Counted from the first letter of the stretch, positions 14,892 to 23,540 are shown. The stretch is 24,320 bases of DNA from [Eubacterium] saphenum (GCA_004555635.1 SFHN01000003.1:1-24320); one strand, 5' to 3'. Notes: generated from the sequence alone by a model not told the origin. Translations and numbers: made by a program.

Positions 14892-15692
14892 TTAATCCTT
14901 AGCCAGCAGCATACGGTCGTTGTTCAGCTTTGTGCCGCTGACCTCCTCGAATTTCTTCAGCAGGTCGTCAACCGTGAGCTTTTTCTTCTCCTCGCCCTTT
15001 ACGTCGTAGATAATCACGCCGTCGTTCATCATTATAAGGCGGTTTCCGTGCTTGATGGCGTCGTTCATATTGTGCGTTACCATCATAGCAGTGAGGTGGT
15101 GCTCCTCGATTATCTTGTCGGAAAGCTCAAGCACCTTCGCTGCTGTTTTGGGGTCAAGCGCCGCGGTGTGCTCGTCAAGCAGGAGTATCTCGGGCTTTTT
15201 CAGCGTCGCCATAAGCAGCGTGAGCGCCTGACGCTGACCGCCCGAAAGCAGCCCGACCTTCGAGGTCATTCTGTCCTCTAAGCCGAGGTCAAGCATTTTC
15301 AGCAGCTCGTGATACTGCTCCTTTTCCTTGCGGGTTATGCCCCAGCGAAGCCCTCTGCCCTGTCCGCGCCTTGCGGCGAGCGCTAGGTTCTCTTGTATCT
15401 CCATAGTGGCAGCCGTGCCCGTCATCGGGTCCTGAAAAACTCTGCCGAGCAGCTTTGCGCGCCTGTGCTCCGAAAGACCCGTTACGTTTTCGCCGTTTAT
15501 TATGATAGCACCCGAGTCAACGGGCCACACACCAGCTATCGCGTTAAGCGTCGTGGATTTGCCCGCGCCATTGCCGCCGATAATGGTTACAAAATCGCCG
15601 TCGTCGAGGGTTATCGACACGCCGTTAAGCGCTTTTTTCTCGTTTATCGTTCCGGGATTGAATGTCTTTTTGATATTGATAAGCTCCAGCAT
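14892..15692 (-). CDS. ABC transporter ATP-binding protein (TrpZ-like importer operon)
   Basis: 266-residue nucleotide-binding subunit. Walker A GGNGAGKST (39-47), Q-loop VFQDP (85-89), signature LSGGQ (149-153), Walker B ILLLDEHTAALD (169-180) and the switch His in MMVTHN (207) are all intact. It drives uptake through the membrane subunit encoded immediately upstream. The EH after the Walker B Glu (LLLDEHTAALDPK) is common in this subfamily, which travels with ABC_sub_bind binding proteins and includes the tryptophan/tyrosine importer ATPases of Streptococcus and Clostridia. It starts 1 base after the permease stop, so the two are translationally coupled, and is the last gene of the operon; the palindrome at 14866-14884 lies 7 bases beyond its stop. 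Confidence 0.93.
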   Translation of the reverse strand: MLELINIKKTFNPGTINEKKALNGVSITLDDGDFVTIIGGNGAGKSTTLNAIAGVWPVDSGAIIINGENVTGLSEHRRAKLLGRVFQDPMTGTAATMEIQENLALAARRGQGRGLRWGITRKEKEQYHELLKMLDLGLEDRMTSKVGLLSGGQRQALTLLMATLKKPEILLLDEHTAALDPKTAAKVLELSDKIIEEHHLTAMMVTHNMNDAIKHGNRLIMMNDGVIIYDVKGEEKKKLTVDDLLKKFEEVSGTKLNNDRMLLAKD

Positions 15693-15693
15693 T

Positions 15694-16638
15694 TTACTTA
15701 CCCTCCGTGTTATTCAAAGCCGCCGCGCTGCTTTTTTCTGCCTTGCGGAAAGAGGTCAAGGCGGCGTTTCTGAGATAGGGAACTCCGAGGAACAGCGCAA
15801 CAATGACAGCGGAGAGCGCCTTTGTCCAGTGCGACGGAAGACCCATTACGAGGACTATTCGCATAACGACAAAGTAGATGATAGCGCCCAGCGCGGTAAA
15901 CGAGAGCCTGAGCACAAAGTTAAAGTGCTTTTTGAACGCGATTTCGCCGAGCACCTCGCCGATAATTACCGCCGCAAGACCGATTACGATTGCACCGCGG
16001 CCTTTGTTTACATCGGCGTTGCCCTCGAACTGCGAGAGCAGACCGCCCGCAACTCCGACAAGACCGTTGGAGAGGATAAGCGCGATAACCGTGGACTTTT
16101 TCGTGTTAATTCCCTGCGCTCTTGACATATTCCTGTTGCAGCCCGTCGCGCGAAGCGTCATACCGTACTCCGTTCCGAAGAACCAGTAGAGCGCGGCGAT
16201 AATCAGCGCGTTGAACACAAGAACAACGGCGAGCGAGGGGAAAATCCGTCCCGAGCTTACAAGCAGCGAGTAGTTTCTCGAGCTGAGCGCTAAGTTTGCG
16301 CCGCCGAGAACCGCAACGTTTATGGAGTAGAGCGAAATCTGCGTAAGGATACCTGCGAGGATAGCGGGGATACCGAGCATTGTATGCAGCAGTCCCGTGC
16401 AGAGTCCCGCAAAGCAGCCTGCGACAAACGCGCAGACCATCGCAACTCCTACGGGAATACCCGCGCGCACAAGCACAACGAGCACCGCGCCGCCGAAAGC
16501 TAGCGTTCCGTCAACGGTAAGATCCGCAACGTCGATAACCTTGTAGGTTATGTACACGCCGATTGCAAGCAGTCCCCAGATGAGCCCCTGCGTAATATCG
16601 CCGGGCAGGGCGTTAATAAATGTCTGAATCTGAGCCAT
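15694..16638 (-). CDS. ABC transporter permease (TrpY-like, ABC_sub_bind partner)
   Basis: 314 residues with about eight to nine hydrophobic segments spread over the length, for example ITQGLIWGLLAIGVYITYKV near the N-terminus and TVIALILSNGLVGVAGGLLS in the middle. DLTVDGTLAFGGAV near residue 40 is a hallmark of the branched-chain-amino-acid/ribose-type permeases (BPD_transp_2), here of the shorter form that pairs with ABC_sub_bind proteins. A single permease gene suggests a homodimeric channel. The ATG has GGAGTAG upstream. It sits between the binding-protein gene (162 bases away, through a structured spacer) and the ATPase gene. The C-terminal 20 residues are polar and probably cytoplasmic. 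Confidence 0.93.
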   Translation of the reverse strand: MAQIQTFINALPGDITQGLIWGLLAIGVYITYKVIDVADLTVDGTLAFGGAVLVVLVRAGIPVGVAMVCAFVAGCFAGLCTGLLHTMLGIPAILAGILTQISLYSINVAVLGGANLALSSRNYSLLVSSGRIFPSLAVVLVFNALIIAALYWFFGTEYGMTLRATGCNRNMSRAQGINTKKSTVIALILSNGLVGVAGGLLSQFEGNADVNKGRGAIVIGLAAVIIGEVLGEIAFKKHFNFVLRLSFTALGAIIYFVVMRIVLVMGLPSHWTKALSAVIVALFLGVPYLRNAALTSFRKAEKSSAAALNNTEGK

Positions 16639-16697
16639 TTCTTCTACTCCGTTCTGTATTTGGAAAGTAACTTAAAGGTAAATAAAATTGCAGAAGC

Positions 16698-16769
16698 GGG
16701 GAACGGACAAAATGCCCGCGCCCCGTCGCTGTGATTGTTAGTGATTTTCACTCCGCTTAGGAAAGCGGA
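16698..16769 (-). other. Structured intercistronic spacer after the binding-protein gene
   Basis: Within the 162-base gap three inverted repeats are seen: TCCGCTT/AAGCGGA (16752-16758 with 16763-16769), AGTGA/TCACT (16740-16752) and CGGGG/CCCCG (16698-16702 with 16722-16726). There is no proper U-run, so they look like mRNA-stabilising or partial-stop hairpins that let the binding protein be made in excess. Confidence 0.5.
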
Positions 16770-16800
16770 ATGCTATCCCAAGAGTTGCGCTGCGAACCTA

Positions 16801-17760
16801 TTACTCGGTAGCGATTGCAACGTAGCCCTCGGGAACAGTGATGCCAAGCTCTGCGCAGATTTCTGCGTTGTACATCTTTGTAACCTCGGGCGCGAACTTA
16901 ACGTCCATTGCTCCGGGGTCAGCGCCGTTTACGAGGATTTCGTATGCCATCTCGCCTGCGGTGTAGCCGATATCAAAGTAGCTGATGGAAAGAGTTGCAA
17001 CGCCGCAGCCCTTGCAGATACCCTCTTCGCCTGCGATTACGGGAATGCCTGCGGGAATGGCTGCGTTTCTGATAACCTCGGTGTTGGAAGCCATTGTGTT
17101 GTCGGTGGGAACGTAGAGAACATCGCACTCTGCAACAGCGGTGGTTACAACGGTTCTGATTTCGTTTGTATCAGCAGCGGAATACTCCTTGTAAGCGATT
17201 CCGTCAGCCGTGAGAGCAGCCTCGAAAAGCTCTGCCTGATACTTGGAGTTTGCTTCTGCGGAGCAGAAGATGATACCAACGGTCTTTGCCTCGGGGAACA
17301 GCTCAACGAGCATCTTCTCCTGCTGGTCGATAGGAGCGAGGTCGGAAGTGCCTGTTACGTTGAAGCCGGTCTTGCCTGTCCAATCCTTGATATCGAGCGC
17401 GGTTGCAAAGTCGGTAACAGAGGTAGCGACAACGGGAATTTTCTCTGTTGCGGAAGCGGCAGCCTGAAGCGCGCCTGTTGCGTTAGCGAAAATCATATCA
17501 ACGTTTGCGGAAACGAAGCCTGTGCAGATTGTGGTGCAGTTTGTGGACTCGCCCTGCGCGTTCTGGTCGTCAAACTTAACCTTGTCGCCGAGCTTATCGG
17601 TGAGCGCCTTCTTGAAGCCCTCGGTAGCAGCGTCAAGAGCGGGGTGCTCTACGAGCTGGCAGATACCGATTGTGTAGGTGTCGTCCTTTTTTGCGCAGCC
17701 TGTTACAGCGGTAACAGCCATTGCAGCCGCCATAACGGCAGCGAGAATTCTTTTCTTCAT
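16801..17760 (-). CDS. ABC transporter substrate-binding lipoprotein (TrpX-like)
   Basis: 319 residues. MKKRILAAVMAAAMAVTAVTGC is a lipoprotein signal peptide with Cys22 as the lipidation site. The mature part is the two-lobed ABC_sub_bind fold (PF04392): YTIGICQLVEHPALDAATEG at its start, FANATGALQAA, KTVGIIFCSAEANSKYQAE, DVLYVPTDNTMASN and a final GYTAGEMAYEILVNGADPG. Characterised relatives in streptococci and Clostridia bind tryptophan or other aromatic amino acids; the ligand here is inferred only. The protein is on the outer face of the membrane and passes substrate to the permease. Start is ATG 17760, with AAGGAG (17776-17771) 10 bases upstream; an in-frame start at 17820 lacks a ribosome site and a signal-like N-terminus. 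Confidence 0.94.
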   Translation of the reverse strand: MKKRILAAVMAAAMAVTAVTGCAKKDDTYTIGICQLVEHPALDAATEGFKKALTDKLGDKVKFDDQNAQGESTNCTTICTGFVSANVDMIFANATGALQAAASATEKIPVVATSVTDFATALDIKDWTGKTGFNVTGTSDLAPIDQQEKMLVELFPEAKTVGIIFCSAEANSKYQAELFEAALTADGIAYKEYSAADTNEIRTVVTTAVAECDVLYVPTDNTMASNTEVIRNAAIPAGIPVIAGEEGICKGCGVATLSISYFDIGYTAGEMAYEILVNGADPGAMDVKFAPEVTKMYNAEICAELGITVPEGYVAIATE

Positions 17761-17854
17761 GTCGTTGTTTCTCCTTTTATTTAGTGTCAGAAAAAAGTTT
17801 TGTCGGCACCGCTTTATCACTATAAAACCCTAAAATATGCCGAACACATCTTAT

Positions 17855-17883
17855 ATTATAACATACACTTTCTCAAATGACAA
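17855..17883 (-). promoter_or_regulatory. Near-consensus sigma-A promoter of the importer operon
   Basis: On the minus strand TTGTCA (17878-17883), 17-base spacer, TATAAT (17855-17860). The leader is about 88 nt. It contains TCGGCA and, 30 bases on, TGCCGA followed by CAAAACTTTTTT, a weak attenuator-like arrangement, but it is too short for a T-box. Confidence 0.85.
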
Positions 17884-17912
17884 CTTTTTTCTGCCTATTA
17901 CACGACATTTTC

Positions 17913-17933
17913 ACAGAATTTTGTACAATCTGT
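17913..17933. promoter_or_regulatory. Possible operator: interrupted palindrome upstream of the importer promoter
   Basis: ACAGA (17913-17917) and TCTGT (17929-17933) flank the palindrome TTGTACAA (17921-17928). It lies 30-50 bases upstream of the -35 box. TCTGT is shared with a second inverted repeat, TCTGTAAA (17929-17936) and TTTACAGA (17963-17970), which could instead form part of a weak rimI terminator. Confidence 0.3.
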
Positions 17934-17974
17934 AAAAAATAGCGCTGTTTATATTGTTTATCTTTACAGAATAA

Positions 17975-18397
17975 TCAAGTCCCTATCTGTATGCGATAAA
18001 TCAGCGCGTCGTCGTCGGGGTAATATCCGCGCCTTACGGAGATTTTCTCAAACCCACACTTCTCGTAAAGCGCCGCCGCAGAGCCGTTTTTGCTTCGCAC
18101 CTCCAGAAAGCACTGCGCCGCGCCGCGTTTTTCCATCTGCGACAAAAGCTCCCGAAGCATTCGCTCGGCGATACCCTGCCGCCTGAACTCGGGAAGTACG
18201 CCTATCTGATACAGTTCGCCCTCGTCGGCAACAACCCGCCCCAGCGCGAAAGCGACAATAACCCCGCCGCGCTTTTCCGCAACCGTTATATACATAGGGT
18301 CTGCGGTTTCCGCAAGGAAGCGCTCGCGCGAAACCTCGCCGGAAAAGCAGACTTCCTCCACTGCATAAAGCTCGTTCAATTCCTTTTCGCCGAACAT
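17975..18397 (-). CDS. rimI: Ribosomal protein alanine N-acetyltransferase RimI
   Basis: 140-residue GNAT acetyltransferase. The acetyl-CoA loop is RRQGIAERML (about 80-89), preceded by the beta-4 strand GELYQIGVLPEF, and the C-terminal NGSAAALYEKCGFEKISVRR to YYPDDDALIYR is the RimI signature. RimI acetylates the N-terminal alanine of ribosomal protein S18 and sometimes others. I chose ATG 18397: AAGGAG (18412-18407) lies 9 bases before it, and it starts 2 bases after the hepI stop. A much longer frame to 18769 overlaps hepI entirely and is not real. In many Firmicutes rimI sits with tsaB and tsaD, which are absent here; instead it ends the nadE-polA-hepI operon. Confidence 0.9.
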   Translation of the reverse strand: MFGEKELNELYAVEEVCFSGEVSRERFLAETADPMYITVAEKRGGVIVAFALGRVVADEGELYQIGVLPEFRRQGIAERMLRELLSQMEKRGAAQCFLEVRSKNGSAAALYEKCGFEKISVRRGYYPDDDALIYRIQIGT

Positions 18398-18399
18398 AT

Positions 18400-18948
18400 C
18401 TACGCGCTCCTTATGTAGTTCAGTATTTTCGGGCTTATTTTCGCAAGGACAAGCTTTGCGCAAAAGCCCGTGAAAAGCCCGCCGACAACCGCGCTGACGC
18501 ACAGCATCGGCGCATACGCAAACACGGAAAAACCGCCGTAGAATGCCGCAGCCACAAAAAGCTGCCCCGTGATATGCGCGAGCGCGCCGAAAACTCCGAC
18601 GAACGGGATATACCGCTGATCGCTGATTGCGCTGCCTTTTGGCGTCATAAAGCGTTTTCCGCCGGACATTGCAAGCAGCGCAAGCACACCGCCGCACAGC
18701 CCGTACACCGCGCTCATAAGCGAGCCGGTTATAAGCGCCGCGCAGAAGCACCGCAGCACCAAAATGCAAAGCGCGTCGCGTCCGCGCCAGCTTCCGCCCG
18801 CGTAAAGCACGAACAGCGTCACCGCGTTTCCAAGCCCGACGCGAACACCGGGTATCGGAACAATCGGCGGGAGCATTGTTTCAAGCGCGGACAGCACCGC
18901 AGCGAGCGCGATAAACAGCGCCGAGAGCGTAAGTTTTCTTGTACTCAT
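18400..18948 (-). CDS. Heptaprenyl diphosphate synthase component I / Gx transporter family
   Basis: 182 residues, five to six hydrophobic segments. RKLTLSALFIALAAVLSALE, PIVPIPGVRVGLGNAVTLF and GGVLALLAMSGG are typical of the Hpre_diP_synt_I family (PF07456). The family name comes from the small subunit of a prenyl synthase, but these multi-pass proteins look like ECF-type S components and are now often called Gx transporter proteins; the ligand is unknown. The NusG-like partner (DUF1312) and FMN-binding genes often found with it are not here. The ATG at 18948 overlaps the polA stop by one base (TGATG), so it is coupled to polA. The stop is 2 bases before rimI. Confidence 0.88.
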   Translation of the reverse strand: MSTRKLTLSALFIALAAVLSALETMLPPIVPIPGVRVGLGNAVTLFVLYAGGSWRGRDALCILVLRCFCAALITGSLMSAVYGLCGGVLALLAMSGGKRFMTPKGSAISDQRYIPFVGVFGALAHITGQLFVAAAFYGGFSVFAYAPMLCVSAVVGGLFTGFCAKLVLAKISPKILNYIRSA

Positions 18949-21467
18949 CAGTGCGCGTCAAACCAAGTCCTGCCCGTTTTCGCCTCAGCGATAAGTGGGA
19001 CGGCAAGCGTCACGGCGTTCTGCATTTCTTCGGTGAGCAGCGCGGCAGCCTTATCGGCGAGTTCCGCGGGCGCTTCTACGATAAGCTCGTCGTGAACCTG
19101 AAGAATAAGCCGCGCTTCGGGCAGTTCCGCTTTAAGTCGGCTGTAAACTCGCACCATCGCAATCTTGATGATATCCGCGGCGGTGCCCTGTATCGGCGTG
19201 TTCATCGCAATTCGCTTTCCGAGCGCCTTTACGGTTTTGTTTGCGGCAAGGATTTCGGGTATAAACCGCCGCCTGCCGAACAGAGTTACCGCATATCCGT
19301 CCGCTTCCGCCGACTCAACCGAGCGCGCCATAAACGCCTTTACACCCGAGAAATGCGCGAGGTAGTCATCGATATAGCGCTTTGCCTCGGCAACGCTTGC
19401 GCCGATGTCCTTTCCGAGCGAAAATGCGCCGATGCCGTACACAATGCCGAAGTTTACCGCCTTTGCCTTTCTTCGCATATCAGCGTCAACCCACTCTGCG
19501 GGCACGCCGAACACGCTCGCTGCGGTTTCGGTGTGGATATCCCTGCCCTCCTTGAACGTGGATATCATCGCCTCGTCGTTTGCAAGCGACGCAAGAACGC
19601 GCAGCTCAATCTGACTGTAATCCGCGTCGGCAAGCAGCTTTCCCTCGTCCGCCGTGAAGAACTTGCGGAAGCTGCGCCCGATTTCCGTTCGCACGGGGAT
19701 ATTCTGTATATTCGGTTCGGCGGAGGAAATGCGCCCCGTTCGCGTTTCGGTCTGCTTGAAAGTCGTGTGCATTCTTCCGTCGGGGGAAACGCAGCCCTCC
19801 AGCCCCTTGACATAGGTGTTGTAAAGCTTTGTCAGCGACCGGTATTCAAAGATTTCGTCGATAATCGGATGCATTCCCGACAGCGCTTCCAGCGTTTCTG
19901 CGTCGGTTGAGTAGCCCGTCTTGCGCTTTTTCCCTGCGGGAAGCCCAAGCTCCTCGAACAGAACAACGCTAAGCTGCTTGGGGCTGCCGATGTTAAACTC
20001 GTGACCTGCAAGCAGGTGAATGTTCCGCTCAAGCTGCTCAATCTGCGGCAGCAGCCCCTCGCCGAAGCTGTGCAGCGCCTCTGTATCAAGGCGTATTCCG
20101 TCGTGCTCCATAGACGACAGAACCTCTGCAAGCGGTATCTCGATATCGCGCAGCACTTTAAGCATTCCCGCCTCGCAAATCTTATCGAAAAGCGCTCTGC
20201 AAAGCTGTCGCAGGCTTTCCGTGGGGGCGGCTTCGTTTTGCGAAACGCCGTATTCCGCATACAGGCGGGGGAGCGAGTAGTCGTTTGCGTTTACGTTAAG
20301 AAGATACGCCGCGAGCGTTGCGTCAAACGTTACGTTGTTAAGCTCCGCGCCCTTTTCTATGCAGATTTTGTAAAGCGCCTTTGCGTCATCGGTGTGCTTA
20401 GGAATATCACTTTTCAGCAGCGCAAAAACGTCTCCGCCTGCGGGCTTTCCGTCGGAAAATACGGAAATCTCCCCGTCAAGCAGCATAACATCAAGCGCGT
20501 TTTCGTCAAATTCCGCTTTGTCGGCTGTGGGTGCGCTGACGGCGGGCTTGCTCTGCTTTTCGCCGCCAAACAGCGCTGCGGTTTTCTCGGACAGCTTTGC
20601 GGGCGCAGTACCGTCAAGCCCCAGCTTTTTCAGCACGCCGAACATCTCTGCTTCCGTCAGTATCGCGGCGGCAGCGCTCCTGTCGCCTGCGGATATGGAG
20701 TAGTCCTCCATATTTTCGCTTATCGGCGCGTGCAGGTCGATTTTGGCAAGCTTTGCGGAAAGCTCCGCGCTTGCTTTGCCGCTTTCCAGCTTTGCGCGAA
20801 CGCCCTTTGTGACCTCAATCGTATCGAGGTTGTCGTAGAGATACTGCACCGAGTGGTATTTCTGTATCAGCCCGAGCGCGGTTTTTTCGCCTATTCCCGC
20901 GACGCCGGGGATATTGTCCGAGCTGTCGCCCATTAGCGTTTTCACTTCAAGCATTTCTGCGGGAGAAACGCCGTATACCTCGCGGATTTTCTGCGGGGTG
21001 TAGATGATGTCCTCCTTGTTTGAAGCAAGCCGCACGGTAACTCTGTCGCTTATAAGCTGAAAGCTGTCGCGGTCGCCCGTCATAATCACGCAGTCCTGCC
21101 CCATATCTGCGCAGGCGCGAGAGAGCGTGCCTATAATGTCGTCCGCCTCATATCCCGCCTTTTCGATTATGGTTATTCCGAGCGCTTTAAGCAGCTCCTT
21201 GATAACCGGCATTTGTTGGGCAAGCTCGTCGGGCATTCCGTGCCGCGTGCCCTTGTAATCCGCGTACATTTCGTGGCGGAAGGTCGGCGCATGAACGTCA
21301 AACGCAACGCCGATATGCGTCGGCTGCTCCTCTTTCAGCAGCTTCAGGTAGATGTTCATAAACCCCGTAAGCGCGTTTGTGAACATTCCTTTTTTGTTGG
21401 AAAGCAGACGTATTCCGTAGAACGCGCGGTTCATTATGCTGTTTCCGTCTATCAGCAGTAGTTTCAT
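18948..21467 (-). CDS. polA: DNA polymerase I
   Basis: 839 residues. PolA fills gaps and removes RNA primers. The N-terminal 5'-3' exonuclease (about 1-290) has LLLIDGNSIMNRAFYG, GDRDSFQLISD and GDSSDNIPGVAGIGEKTA. The middle 3'-5' exonuclease region (about 310-480) lacks the DxE proofreading motif seen in E. coli, with only DALDVMLLDGEISVFSDG at that place, so proofreading is probably lost as in Bacillus and Taq enzymes. The polymerase domain holds motif A DYSQIELR (from 616), motif B RRKAKAVNFGIVYG (from about 665) and motif C QVHDE (HDE at 792-794). ATG 21467 follows GGAGG (21479-21475) by 7 bases; the longer frame to 21518 overlaps nadE and has no site. It is 28 bases after nadE. Confidence 0.96.
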   Translation of the reverse strand: MKLLLIDGNSIMNRAFYGIRLLSNKKGMFTNALTGFMNIYLKLLKEEQPTHIGVAFDVHAPTFRHEMYADYKGTRHGMPDELAQQMPVIKELLKALGITIIEKAGYEADDIIGTLSRACADMGQDCVIMTGDRDSFQLISDRVTVRLASNKEDIIYTPQKIREVYGVSPAEMLEVKTLMGDSSDNIPGVAGIGEKTALGLIQKYHSVQYLYDNLDTIEVTKGVRAKLESGKASAELSAKLAKIDLHAPISENMEDYSISAGDRSAAAAILTEAEMFGVLKKLGLDGTAPAKLSEKTAALFGGEKQSKPAVSAPTADKAEFDENALDVMLLDGEISVFSDGKPAGGDVFALLKSDIPKHTDDAKALYKICIEKGAELNNVTFDATLAAYLLNVNANDYSLPRLYAEYGVSQNEAAPTESLRQLCRALFDKICEAGMLKVLRDIEIPLAEVLSSMEHDGIRLDTEALHSFGEGLLPQIEQLERNIHLLAGHEFNIGSPKQLSVVLFEELGLPAGKKRKTGYSTDAETLEALSGMHPIIDEIFEYRSLTKLYNTYVKGLEGCVSPDGRMHTTFKQTETRTGRISSAEPNIQNIPVRTEIGRSFRKFFTADEGKLLADADYSQIELRVLASLANDEAMISTFKEGRDIHTETAASVFGVPAEWVDADMRRKAKAVNFGIVYGIGAFSLGKDIGASVAEAKRYIDDYLAHFSGVKAFMARSVESAEADGYAVTLFGRRRFIPEILAANKTVKALGKRIAMNTPIQGTAADIIKIAMVRVYSRLKAELPEARLILQVHDELIVEAPAELADKAAALLTEEMQNAVTLAVPLIAEAKTGRTWFDAH

Positions 21468-21495
21468 AAATTGTCCTCCGAAAAAACGTCGCAAA

Positions 21496-23409
21496 TCAGA
21501 GATTTTGCAGCTCGTCAAGCCACAAAGCGGACACCGCGTCGCTCGGCATTCTCCAATCGCCGCGCGGGGAGAGCGTAACCGAGCCGACCTTTACGCCGTC
21601 GGGCAGGCAGCTTCTCTTGAACTGCTGCGAGAAGAAGCGGCGGTAGAAGGTTTTCAGCCACTTCAGGATAACCTCGCGGGAGTAATCTTTTCCGAATGCA
21701 TATTCCGCAAGCCGCAGCACCTTTTGCGGCGGGAAGCCCCAGCGTATACCGTAATAAAGGAAGAAATCGTGAAGCTCATAGGGCCCTACAAGGTCCTCGG
21801 TTATCTGCGCGATATCCCCGTTTTCGTCCGCGGGGAGAAGCTCGGGGGATACGGGCGTGTCGTAAATGCTCATCAGCACGTTTCGAAGCTCACCCTCGCC
21901 CGCCGCCATAGCGTAGTAGCGGACGATGTGCCGCACCAGCGTTTTCGGCACGGAGGCGTTTACGCCGTACATACTCATATGGTCGCCGTTGTAGGTCGCC
22001 CAGCCAAGCGCCAGCTCGGACAGGTCGCCCGTGCCGATTACCATTCCGCTCACCTGATTTGCGATATCCATAAGGATTTTCGTGCGCTCGCGCGCCTGCC
22101 CGTTTTCATAGACAACGCTGTGGTCGCTCTCGTCGTGACCGATATCCTTGAAATGCTGCTTTACGCTGTCGGCGATGTCGATAACGCGCAGCGTTGTCCC
22201 AAGCAGCCCGCAGAGCGTTTCCGCGTTTGATTTCGTGCGGACGGTTGTACCGAAGCAGGGCATAGTAACCGCAACGATATCGCTCATCGGACGGTTAAGC
22301 AGCCGCATTGTTTCCGCGCAGACAAGAAGTGCCAGCGTTGAGTCAAGTCCGCCCGAAACGCCGATGACAACCGTCTTTGCGCCCGTGTGCTTAACGCGCT
22401 TTGCAAGCCCGTGCGCCTGCATAGTGAGGATTGCCTCGCAGCGCTTGTCCTTTTCGTTTTCGGCGGAGGGAACAAACGGCAGCTTCTCCACCGTTCTTGT
22501 AAGCGCCGTGTCACAAAGGGTCATACCGAACTGAATGCGGCGCATAGGGCGGCTTGTCCCGCCGGAAAATGTCGTGTTCTTTCTGCGCTCAAAGCAAAGG
22601 CGCTGAACATCAACCTCGGTTGATGTAAGCCCCGTTGTCCAAAGAGTGCTTTCCTTCAGCACAACGCCATTTTCTGCGATGATGTCGTGACCGCTGAAAA
22701 CAAGGTCCTGCGTGCTTTCGCCCTCGCCCGCCGAGCAGAAAACATACGCGCAGACCAGCCGCGCGGAGGTCGAGCTTACAAGCGTACGGCGGTATGCCTC
22801 CTTGCCGATAACCTCGTTTGAAGCGGAGAGGTTAAGTATTACCGTTGCGCCGCCTATTGCGAGCAGGGTAGAGGGCGGGTCGGCTGCCCAGAGGTCCTCG
22901 CAGACTTCTGCGGCGACAACCAGCTCGGGAAGCTCCCTGCACCCGAACAGCAGATTAAGCCCGAACGGAACGCTCTTTCCGCAAAGCTCGATATCGTACT
23001 GCCCCTCGGGAGCGGCGGTGAAGTGGCGCATTTCGTAGAACTCGTTGTAGTTCGGGAGGTATTTCTTCGGCACTACTCCAAGCGGCTCGCCGTCCTTGAA
23101 CACAACCGCGCAGTTGTACAGCTCGCCGCAGAATCTCAGCGGACAGCCGACAGCGCAAAGCATATCAAGCCCCGCCGAAGCGACAATTATCTCCGACAGC
23201 GCCGCAAGAGCCTCGTCTAACAGCTTCTGCTGAAAGAACAAATCCTGACAGGTGTAGGAGGTTATGCAAAGCTCGGGAAAAACGAGCACCTTTACGCCCG
23301 CTTCGTACGCCTCTTTCATAGTGCCTATTATCGCGTTTTTATTGTAGTTGCAGTCCGCAACCCGAATTTCGGGAGTTGCCGCCGCGACCTTTACAAATCC
23401 GTTTTTCAT
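21496..23409 (-). CDS. nadE: Glutamine-dependent NAD(+) synthetase
   Basis: 637 residues, two domains. The N-terminal nitrilase-type glutaminase (about 1-280) has its triad at Glu46 (FPELCITSY), Lys115 (VVPKKYLPNYNEFYE) and Cys170 (AAEVCEDLWA). The C-terminal synthetase domain (about 320-637) has the ATP PP-loop GVSGGLDSTLAL, GTGDLSELALGW and YGVNASVPKTLV. The enzyme amidates nicotinic acid adenine dinucleotide to NAD, taking ammonia from glutamine via an internal channel. ATG 23409 has AAGGAG (23423-23418) 8 bases upstream; the open frame runs on to 23517 through the promoter and is not used. It is first in the nadE-polA-hepI-rimI operon. Confidence 0.96.
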   Translation of the reverse strand: MKNGFVKVAAATPEIRVADCNYNKNAIIGTMKEAYEAGVKVLVFPELCITSYTCQDLFFQQKLLDEALAALSEIIVASAGLDMLCAVGCPLRFCGELYNCAVVFKDGEPLGVVPKKYLPNYNEFYEMRHFTAAPEGQYDIELCGKSVPFGLNLLFGCRELPELVVAAEVCEDLWAADPPSTLLAIGGATVILNLSASNEVIGKEAYRRTLVSSTSARLVCAYVFCSAGEGESTQDLVFSGHDIIAENGVVLKESTLWTTGLTSTEVDVQRLCFERRKNTTFSGGTSRPMRRIQFGMTLCDTALTRTVEKLPFVPSAENEKDKRCEAILTMQAHGLAKRVKHTGAKTVVIGVSGGLDSTLALLVCAETMRLLNRPMSDIVAVTMPCFGTTVRTKSNAETLCGLLGTTLRVIDIADSVKQHFKDIGHDESDHSVVYENGQARERTKILMDIANQVSGMVIGTGDLSELALGWATYNGDHMSMYGVNASVPKTLVRHIVRYYAMAAGEGELRNVLMSIYDTPVSPELLPADENGDIAQITEDLVGPYELHDFFLYYGIRWGFPPQKVLRLAEYAFGKDYSREVILKWLKTFYRRFFSQQFKRSCLPDGVKVGSVTLSPRGDWRMPSDAVSALWLDELQNL

Positions 23410-23445
23410 CTGTACTGCTCCTTTTATAAAAGTATTCCAGTATCT

Positions 23446-23474
23446 ATTATACATCTTTTTTTCGGGAAATACAA
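23446..23474 (-). promoter_or_regulatory. Sigma-A promoter of the nadE-polA-hepI-rimI operon
   Basis: On the minus strand TTGTAT (23469-23474), 17-base spacer, TATAAT (23446-23451). The leader to ATG 23409 is short, about 30 nt, with no room for a riboswitch. Confidence 0.8.
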
Positions 23475-23540
23475 TAACAACGCGAAAATTGCGCCCGCCT
23501 TTCGTAGATGTGTACAACGGCGGCTGTGAATTTTAAGCAG

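Noticed and set aside
16735..17784. A 349-residue cysteine-rich plus-strand frame opposite the binding-protein gene.
   Set aside because: It is fully antisense to the clear TrpX-like lipoprotein gene, has no ribosome site, and its cysteines reflect the codon bias of the real gene.
17770..17850. T-box or other riboswitch in the importer leader.
   Set aside because: The leader is only about 88 nt, with no T-box sequence (TGGNACCGCG-like) and only a weak 6-bp stem before a T-run.
18398..18769. Extended N-terminus of RimI to 18769, with a Cys/Arg-rich sequence.
   Set aside because: It is the out-of-frame reading of hepI; RimI has a proper ribosome site and start at 18397.
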